Assembly (NCBI GenBank): GCA_022566435.1
Contig: JADFIX010000043.1
Location: 1 to 11,417, forward strand
Direction of reading: 5' to 3'
DNA: 11,417 bases
From: Planctomycetota bacterium
Lineage (GTDB): Bacteria > Planctomycetota > Phycisphaerae > UBA1845
In this document: positions 6,889-11,417 of the stretch, in pieces
Position numbering within the stretch: position 1 is the first letter of the stretch
Layout: each line of letters begins with the position of its first letter
Position numbers and translations under genes: made by a program
The notes under the pieces: model-generated
Told to the model about the DNA's origin: nothing
What the model saw: the letters and a program-made list of their open reading frames with translations, nothing else
The model's database searches: none

Positions 6889-7407
6889 ATGACAATGACG
6901 CGAAGTGAGTTTATGCGAACGATCGTGGTGGGCGGCGGCGCGTTGGCGGCCGGAGGATTCGTCTATGGCGGGCGGGCCGTGGCCCAAACAAGCGGCGGCA
7001 AGAAGAAGAAGGACAGAGGTCCGCGTTTGTCGTTGGGAAAGGTCGAGGAGTTCGTTCGCGTGGGGCATTCCGACCTTGATGCCGTCCGATCTTTGCTCGA
7101 AGAGCAGCCGAAGCTTGTCAACGCCGCGTGGGACTGGGGCGGCGGCGATTGGGAAACGGCGCTCGGTGGCGCGGCCCATATGGGTCGCCCGGACATTGCC
7201 GTGCACCTACTCGAACATGGCGCTCGTATCGACGTGTTCGCGGCGGCCATGCTCGGCAAACTTGCAATCGTCAAGGCGGCCGTCGATGCCTACTCCGATA
7301 CGCGGCACGTACTCGGCCCACACGGCATCCCGTTGATGAAGCATGCCAAGAAGGGTGGCGATGCGGCCAAGCCGGTTGTCGAGTACTTGGAATCGCTCGA
7401 AAAGTAA
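6889..7407 (+). CDS. Exported ankyrin-repeat protein with degenerate Tat-like signal
   Basis: Encodes 172 residues. The N-terminus MTMTRSEFMRTIVVGGGALA resembles a twin-arginine signal followed by a hydrophobic stretch to an A-x-A-like AVAQ (30-33), but the second arginine is serine (TRSEF), so Tat export is uncertain. A lysine-rich linker (KKKKDRG) comes next. From about residue 52 there are two or three ankyrin-like units: HSDLDAVRSLLEEQPKLVNA (60-79), TALGGAAHMGRPDIAVHLLE (90-109) and AAMLGKLAIVKAAVD (119-133), ending in a helical tail. Such proteins bind other proteins in the envelope; the partner is unknown. AGGAG (6878-6882) lies 6 nt before ATG 6889, which fixes the start. The gene stands alone, 222 bp after the glycan operon, and there is no sign that it belongs to it. 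Confidence 0.75.
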   Translation: MTMTRSEFMRTIVVGGGALAAGGFVYGGRAVAQTSGGKKKKDRGPRLSLGKVEEFVRVGHSDLDAVRSLLEEQPKLVNAAWDWGGGDWETALGGAAHMGRPDIAVHLLEHGARIDVFAAAMLGKLAIVKAAVDAYSDTRHVLGPHGIPLMKHAKKGGDAAKPVVEYLESLEK

Positions 7408-7546
7408 AACCAATCCCAAGACCCTTACCGAGCCGCGACCGTCAGGAAGCGGTGGTAGAAAAAACGCTTGCTTACGCGCGCGGCTCTGTTCGTCAATGTC
7501 GATTCATGCGGTTTCGGGATAGCCTCTAATCGTTACCGGCGGATTC

Positions 7547-8392
7547 TTGCTCCTTGCGTACATGCGGCCGGGCATAGAGTACAAACGGTCCGCGGAAATC
7601 CAAGCCGTGAAGGGGCGCCCGCCCGTTCCGAACTTCCTTGAGCCTGTCGACTACGTCGCGTGGATCGACAGGCAGTACGCCTTTGGGAAACCCAAGGGTT
7701 CGGCTCAGTCTTACAGCCGTCTCTGGCCCGAGGCGACCGACTCTGGCGGCGGCATGGCGGTACCGTCGAGAGATGTACGTGCCATGCTTCTTGCACTCAG
7801 CGCCGGGCCTGAGTGGCAACCTGCGAAACACCCGCTCGTTGAGGAATACCTGGACTCTGTTTCCCACATGCTCGAAGTCTTTAGAGCCGAGGTTGAACGA
7901 GCCCCCGGCTATCGGTTCGCGCCACATCCCGATAAGGAAGATCCCCGGAATCCGATGCTCGTTCTTCTACCGAAGATTGACGCGTCCCGCCATGCAATCC
8001 CGTGCCTTCTCGCCCTAGCTTGGCGTAAGGGGGCGGACCGTCAAGCACAGCTCCTCGATGCCTGGAGACTAGGCCTCAGGCACGCTGGGCACCTTCAAGA
8101 TAGCAAACAACTCATACTGGGTCGTATTGGCATGGCCATCCGACTTACAGTGTACGAAAGCATGCGAGCGGCTGCGTCGACCGACGAACTCGACTCACAA
8201 GGCTTTCAAAAGACAAGGCAACTTCTTACCGAGGTCGACCCAGGACCACTCGACGATGATGCAAGCCGGCCCATCATAAGATTGACGCTCGTACAAAAGT
8301 TCATCGCTCCTCCAGGTTCAAGCATCCGGGCCACCCAGCCTCCTCCTCATTTGCGGCGTGCTCAGTACTCATCCACGGCCCAATTCCGGTGA
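7547..8392 (+). CDS. Hypothetical protein, probably membrane-anchored, start uncertain
   Basis: I do not recognise this protein; it resembles lineage-restricted hypothetical proteins of planctomycetes in style (FLEPVDYVAWIDRQ near the N-terminus, long helices with LLALAWRKGADRQAQLLDAW in the middle). Length from TTG 7547 is 281 residues. The frame is open from 7523 and translates as PLIVTGGFLLLAYMRPG, a likely hydrophobic anchor, yet no ATG precedes it: ATG 7496 is in frame but separated by TAG at 7520-7522. TTG 7547 and ATG 7562 would cut into the hydrophobic stretch and have only a weak GGCGGA upstream. The 5' end may therefore be damaged or use an unusual start. The C-terminus is proline/serine-rich and overlaps the convergent gene by 31 bp. 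No catalytic motif is evident. Confidence 0.55.
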   Translation: MLLAYMRPGIEYKRSAEIQAVKGRPPVPNFLEPVDYVAWIDRQYAFGKPKGSAQSYSRLWPEATDSGGGMAVPSRDVRAMLLALSAGPEWQPAKHPLVEEYLDSVSHMLEVFRAEVERAPGYRFAPHPDKEDPRNPMLVLLPKIDASRHAIPCLLALAWRKGADRQAQLLDAWRLGLRHAGHLQDSKQLILGRIGMAIRLTVYESMRAAASTDELDSQGFQKTRQLLTEVDPGPLDDDASRPIIRLTLVQKFIAPPGSSIRATQPPPHLRRAQYSSTAQFR

Positions 8393-9087
8393 AGCGCGGT
8401 TTGGCCGTACTGACAACCATTATCCGAAGAACAGAAATCCAAGCCGACACGGTCAAAACCTGAAACTCCAGTTTGGAAGTAGACACCTCCAGTTCCATAG
8501 CGAATGATTCTACGCACTGGCATCAAGCCAATCCTTCCTGTCAAAGTGCTCGGGACAGCTCCGGACTCGACCTTCCGAATCACGTCCTCGAATGCAATTC
8601 GGCTTAGCTCGAACCGGCGCCGCAATGGCCACGATGTCACGATTCCTGAAACAAGCACCGCAAGGCACAGCGGCGTTGCGACCCATCGGAAGCAGCTTTT
8701 ATCCCGCTTGTGACTCTGGTCCAGCGAGGCACGGCCTCTGTCCTTCACCGCGGCTCGGACACGACGAATATAGTCCACCGTAAGCCAACCGGCCAACGCC
8801 ACCCCGGCAATATCGAAGACGATGACTCCGAACCCAAGACTCGCAAGTAGCCCGCCAGGCACGCTCGACCAATACGAGTAAGCCAACGCGAGCGCGACGG
8901 CAGGCACCGCTTGGGTCAGGGAGGGAGCCTTCGCCCACCGTCGCCAACCCACCGGGCGGCTAGGATGTTGGAACGTCGTCGCATCCGATGGGTCGAATGC
9001 ACGCCCGCATTCCGGGCACACCGATACGTCGAGGCCACGGAGGAAATAATCACAATCGATGCACATCGCCGATTCGGGTAGTTCCAT
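8362..9087 (-). CDS. Zinc-ribbon membrane protein of planctomycete type
   Basis: Encodes 241 residues. The N-terminus has two CxxC pairs, Cys9/Cys12 and Cys24/Cys27, within CIDCDYFLRGL and CPECGRAFDPSD, forming a small zinc ribbon on the cytoplasmic side. This CxxC...LRGL...CPECGRxFDPxD signature is, to my knowledge, very common in planctomycete proteins and heads many different membrane proteins. It is followed by two hydrophobic helices (AVPAVALALAYSYW and LGFGVIVFDIAGVALAGWL), a basic loop (RRVRAAVKDRGR), a third helix (PLCLAVLVSGIVTSW) and a soluble C-terminal domain of about 80 residues. No enzymatic motif is visible; function is unknown. ATG at 9087 places the first CxxC at residue 9, as in the family. 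It is convergent with the upstream hypothetical gene and 144 bp downstream of the class V aminotransferase on the same strand. Confidence 0.72.
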   Translation of the reverse strand: MELPESAMCIDCDYFLRGLDVSVCPECGRAFDPSDATTFQHPSRPVGWRRWAKAPSLTQAVPAVALALAYSYWSSVPGGLLASLGFGVIVFDIAGVALAGWLTVDYIRRVRAAVKDRGRASLDQSHKRDKSCFRWVATPLCLAVLVSGIVTSWPLRRRFELSRIAFEDVIRKVESGAVPSTLTGRIGLMPVRRIIRYGTGGVYFQTGVSGFDRVGLDFCSSDNGCQYGQTALHRNWAVDEY

Positions 9088-9231
9088 GGGACTTTCAATT
9101 CTATCCTAGAAGTTTACCCTGAGGCCTAAAGAATATGCATCGGGTGACGGAACCCTCATGGACGGCTGTTAGAGATCGGCGACTGCGGATTTCCGGGCGA
9201 ATCCCCACAAAACGGTTTCTCGGCGGATCGA

Positions 9232-10299
9232 TCATCCCAACACGCGCATGATCGTATCCAGCGCCTCGTCGATTTCTTCGTCGGTGTTGAAAAAGTGGGG
9301 CGATACGCGGAGTCCGACGCCGGGGCGAGAGTCGACGAACACTTGTTTTGACGCCAGCTTTTCCACGGTGCTCCCTGGGTCGTCAACTTCGATCATCACC
9401 GAGCCGCCTCGCCGGTCGACCTCCAATGGACTGTGAAGACGCCAGCCATGCTGCCGGGCGAAGTCGACGATGTGCTGTGTGCGACGGCGAGACTCCGTTT
9501 CGATCACACTCACGCCGACCTCTTCGATAATTTCGAGCCCCGGCAAAACGGAGTAAAGCGACGGTATGGCGGGCGTACCCTGTGCGAATCGACGCACGGT
9601 CGAATCGAACTGCATACCCTCGTGCGAAAAGGCGAACGGATCGGCGTGGGCGATCCAGCCCGTCAGCCGCGGTTGGAATTTCTCGTGCAGGTCGGGCCGG
9701 ACATAGAGGTATCCGCACGACGGTCCACCGCACAGCCACTTGATCGAGCCGCCGATTAGAAAATCCACATTCCAACCTTGCGCGTCGAGCTCCATCACGC
9801 CCACGGATTGATACACGTCGAGCAACACATACGCGTCCACCTCATGCGCCCGCCGCACGATGGCTTCGACGTCGACCCGAGAGGAACTTCTATACGACAC
9901 GTGAGACAGGGCGACGAGAATCGTGCGCGAATCAATGGCCTCCAAGATTCGCTCGGTTGCCACGACGATGTCATCGTCCGAAGGCACGATACACACGTCC
10001 GCGCCGAGGCGACGCTGCCCCTCCCAGATATAACCCATGGAAGGAAAATCGAGGGCCGTGGTCACGACCTTGTTCTTTTCACGGCGCGAGAAATCGAAAC
10101 ACGAACTCGCCGCGTAGAGCGCGATCGAGGCACACGGCTGCATCTGCACCGTACCCGCTTGAGCACCCAGAAGTCGCGCGATACGATCACCCACGTCGCG
10201 GGAGAGTTCCCACCACCGGGTGCCCCAGGCGTCCTCGCTGGTATGCTGCTGCCACTCTTTCAGGTAGCGCCGCATGGCATCCTGCGCGGTGGTCGGCAC
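9232..10299 (-). CDS. Class V aminotransferase/kynureninase-like PLP enzyme, probable 5' disruption
   Basis: Encodes 355 residues from GTG 10299. The PLP core is complete: WWELSRDVGDRIARLLGA, then a cofactor loop near PCASIALYAA, TTALDFPSMGYIW, SHVSYRSSSRVDVEAIV, the aspartate strand YVLLDVYQSVG, and the Schiff-base lysine in GGSIKWLCGGPSCGYLYVRP. The lysine followed by CGGPG-like residues and the late GVGLRVSPHFFNTDEEIDEAL match the kynureninase/cysteine-desulfurase-like class. Substrate is not known. The 5' end looks wrong. The frame continues upstream to 10359 and translates RSLEAGAYLLSHSLGPVPTT, which is the normal family N-terminus, but there is no ATG/GTG/TTG before a TAA at 10360-10362. 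GTG 10299 has no ribosome binding site and would remove that conserved strand. Beyond 10360 nothing resembles the missing start, so a deletion, frameshift or rearrangement likely broke the gene. Confidence 0.75.
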   Translation of the reverse strand: MPTTAQDAMRRYLKEWQQHTSEDAWGTRWWELSRDVGDRIARLLGAQAGTVQMQPCASIALYAASSCFDFSRREKNKVVTTALDFPSMGYIWEGQRRLGADVCIVPSDDDIVVATERILEAIDSRTILVALSHVSYRSSSRVDVEAIVRRAHEVDAYVLLDVYQSVGVMELDAQGWNVDFLIGGSIKWLCGGPSCGYLYVRPDLHEKFQPRLTGWIAHADPFAFSHEGMQFDSTVRRFAQGTPAIPSLYSVLPGLEIIEEVGVSVIETESRRRTQHIVDFARQHGWRLHSPLEVDRRGGSVMIEVDDPGSTVEKLASKQVFVDSRPGVGLRVSPHFFNTDEEIDEALDTIMRVLG

Positions 10300-10470
10300 C
10301 GGCCCGAGGCTGTGACTGAGCAGGTAGGCACCGGCCTCCAGGCTGCGGTTGTGAGGCGTTTAGGCGTCGACTTGCACGAACCAGGAAACTGCACAAGAGT
10401 GTCCATCAGCTCCACGCACACATGCAGCTGCATCCACCTGATGCCAGCACATCATCGCCATGCTACCCAT

Positions 10471-10569
10471 TCAGAGCAGGCAGGCTGTGCGTCCAAATCC
10501 GCAGGGGCGTGGCACGGTGCTGGCGCCCGCACGCCGCTGAATAGTCCCTTGACCCAGAACCTGCTCTGA
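10471..10569. repeat. 10-bp perfect inverted repeat spanning 99 bp
   Basis: TCAGAGCAGG (10471-10480) and its exact reverse complement CCTGCTCTGA (10560-10569) flank a 79-bp GC-rich interior that itself contains a GGCGTG...CACGCC pair. The nested arrangement could fold into a long stem, or be the ends of a small mobile or recombination element. A 10-bp pair at this distance can arise by chance in 11 kb, so the significance is modest. Confidence 0.4.
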
Positions 10570-10740
10570 GTACCAGCGCCTCGCCAGACTTCGGTGTCCG
10601 CAAACTGGCGATGCGGAGTTGCTATAGCGTCGCCCGCGGAGTGCTGCCGCATCCGTACCATCGACGATGGCTGATCACTGCGTCGGGCCGGTTACGTGTG
10701 CGGTTCCCAGAACGGAGCTATTGCGTCTCACGGCGCCTCG

Positions 10741-10831
10741 GTCATTCCCAGCGCAGCGAGGAATCGGACGGCGGCCATTCCCTGCCGATCCCTCCCTTCG
10801 CTCGGGATGACAGGTAGGGGCTCGGGATGAC
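10741..10831. repeat. Dispersed palindromic repeat (GTCATTCCC...GGGATGAC type)
   Basis: The left arm 10741-10765 starts GTCATTCCCAGCGCAGCGAG; the right arm 10787-10811 ends CTTCGCTCGGGATGAC. The reverse complement of the right arm matches the left arm at 20 of 25 positions, with a 21-bp spacer. A third partial unit CTCGGGATGAC follows at 10821-10831. Translated on the minus strand it gives the string RFLAALGMT, which I know as a frequent spurious-ORF product of a dispersed intergenic repeat seen in many GC-rich environmental bacteria. It is not a gene. Confidence 0.75.
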
Positions 10832-11013
10832 GGTCTCGGCGGTGGCCCGGCGCACCGCGGGCCGCACCGCCGCCGTTGACCCTCACGCCAACGTTCTCCC
10901 TGCTGGGGCGAGGGGCGTCGCGAACCGTACGCCCCGCGTCGAGCCGCTGATTCGGCACCCTAGACCAGGATCACCTTCGGCCATCAGCGTCGAGCGGCCT
11001 GAGAATCCATGCG

Positions 11014-11112
11014 TTACAGTATATACAGATACGATGCTCAGAGACTTATATCATCTTAATAGCCTATGAGTTATAGATATACTTGGATAATAGTAGATAA
11101 TCGACAAAAAGA
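11014..11112. other. AT-rich patch in otherwise GC-rich DNA
   Basis: About 29% G+C by count over these 99 bases, against roughly 60% in the surrounding genes. It contains runs such as CAGTATATACAG and TTATAGATATAC with several TATA-like cores on both strands. It could be a strong promoter region, foreign DNA or a protein-binding site. No gene clearly starts from it in the window. Confidence 0.45.
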
Positions 11113-11417
11113 CCGGCAGAAGTCCAAATTCAAGAGTTGAAACCGATCTGACTGCTGAGCTGATGCCCTCAGGCGTCCCTCATTGGCGATCTGCCATTCG
11201 GATCAGTCACCATATTGAATTCTTGCCGATATGTCCGACTGCAATCGTCAGCATGCCTCTCGCAGACGTGCTGTACTGGTTCGAAGGATACGTGGCGAGA
11301 CTAAGTGTCACAGCACCCGCAGCCGATCTCAGGACGCTGTGGTGTTGGCCATATGAAGGCCAAATCTAGTGCGGAACGCCCGAATTTCCGCCAACAACAG
11401 CCGTCCGAGTGGATCTC

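Larger units (their letters stand above)
10360..11417. other. About 1 kb without a credible gene
   Basis: From the TAA that closes the aminotransferase frame to the window edge, the only open frames are 60-93 codons, lack ribosome binding sites and show no recognisable protein. Those over 10728-11069 mainly translate a dispersed palindromic repeat. No tRNA or CRISPR-like array was found by eye. The stretch holds an inverted repeat (10471-10569), a palindromic repeat (10741-10831), an AT-rich patch (11014-11112) and a small 6-bp hairpin TTGGCC/GGCCAA (11345-11363). It may be decayed or rearranged DNA. Confidence 0.55.

Noticed and set aside
9778..10569. 263-codon plus-strand open frame
   Set aside because: It lies largely antisense to the class V aminotransferase, is histidine/arginine-rich as expected for a shadow frame, and has no recognisable domain.
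10349..10569. Integron attC site
   Set aside because: GTTTAGGC-like and inverted-repeat sequences are present, but a proper GTTRRRY core with matching R and L boxes is not, and no integrase or cassette array is seen.
10728..10958. 76-codon minus-strand open frame containing RFLAALGMT
   Set aside because: It is a translation of the palindromic intergenic repeat, a known source of spurious proteins.
11163..11369. 68-codon plus-strand open frame near the right edge
   Set aside because: No ribosome binding site, no recognisable motif and an unremarkable length for chance in this composition.
1..11417. tRNA, rRNA or CRISPR array
   Set aside because: No cloverleaf with a GTTCRANNC T-loop in context, no rRNA-like conserved blocks and no regularly spaced short direct repeats were found by eye on either strand.

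Overview
The window looks like a chromosomal segment of a GC-rich (roughly 60%) environmental bacterium, most likely a planctomycete (Planctomycetota, Phycisphaerae-like). The main lineage clue is the gene at 8362-9087. It encodes an N-terminal zinc ribbon of the form CxxC...LRGL...CPECGRxFDPxD followed by membrane segments, an architecture I associate with that phylum. The lineage call is an inference from memory of protein families, not from a search.

Layout. (1) 1-870, minus strand: a DUF1579-type protein followed 48 bp later by the start of an isoprenylcysteine-carboxyl-methyltransferase-like membrane protein that runs off the left edge. (2) 871-1340: spacer holding copy 1 of a 132-bp repeat. 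(3) 1341-6666, plus strand: a glycan biosynthesis locus with a CgeB-like glycosyltransferase, copy 2 of the repeat, a DegT/DnrJ/EryC1/StrS sugar aminotransferase of the perosamine synthase type, an ArnA-like sugar N-formyltransferase, a GT4 glycosyltransferase and a class I SAM-dependent methyltransferase. The last four genes overlap at each junction (4, 17 and 4 bp) and look like one translationally coupled operon. (4) 6889-7407: a small exported ankyrin-repeat protein behind a short leader hairpin. (5) 7547-9087: two convergent, poorly characterised genes whose 3' ends overlap by 31 bp. (6) 9232-10299, minus strand: a PLP-dependent class V aminotransferase/kynureninase-like gene that appears to have lost its proper 5' end. 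(7) 10360-11417: about 1 kb without a credible gene, containing a known-style dispersed palindromic repeat, a separate 10-bp inverted repeat and a sharply AT-rich patch.

How the genes fit together. The aminotransferase would convert a nucleotide-linked 4-keto-6-deoxy sugar to a 4-amino sugar, and the formyltransferase would cap that amine with a formyl group. The product would be a 4-formamido-4,6-dideoxyhexose such as N-formylperosamine. The two glycosyltransferases and the methyltransferase would place and decorate it in a surface glycan. No 4,6-dehydratase is present here, so the keto-sugar donor must come from elsewhere.

The most unusual observation is the gapless 132-bp direct repeat (about 80% identical, 106/132). 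It lies upstream of the first glycosyltransferase and again upstream of the aminotransferase. In the second copy it supplies the ribosome binding site, start codon and first codons of the gene; in the first copy the same start codon opens only a 34-codon reading frame.
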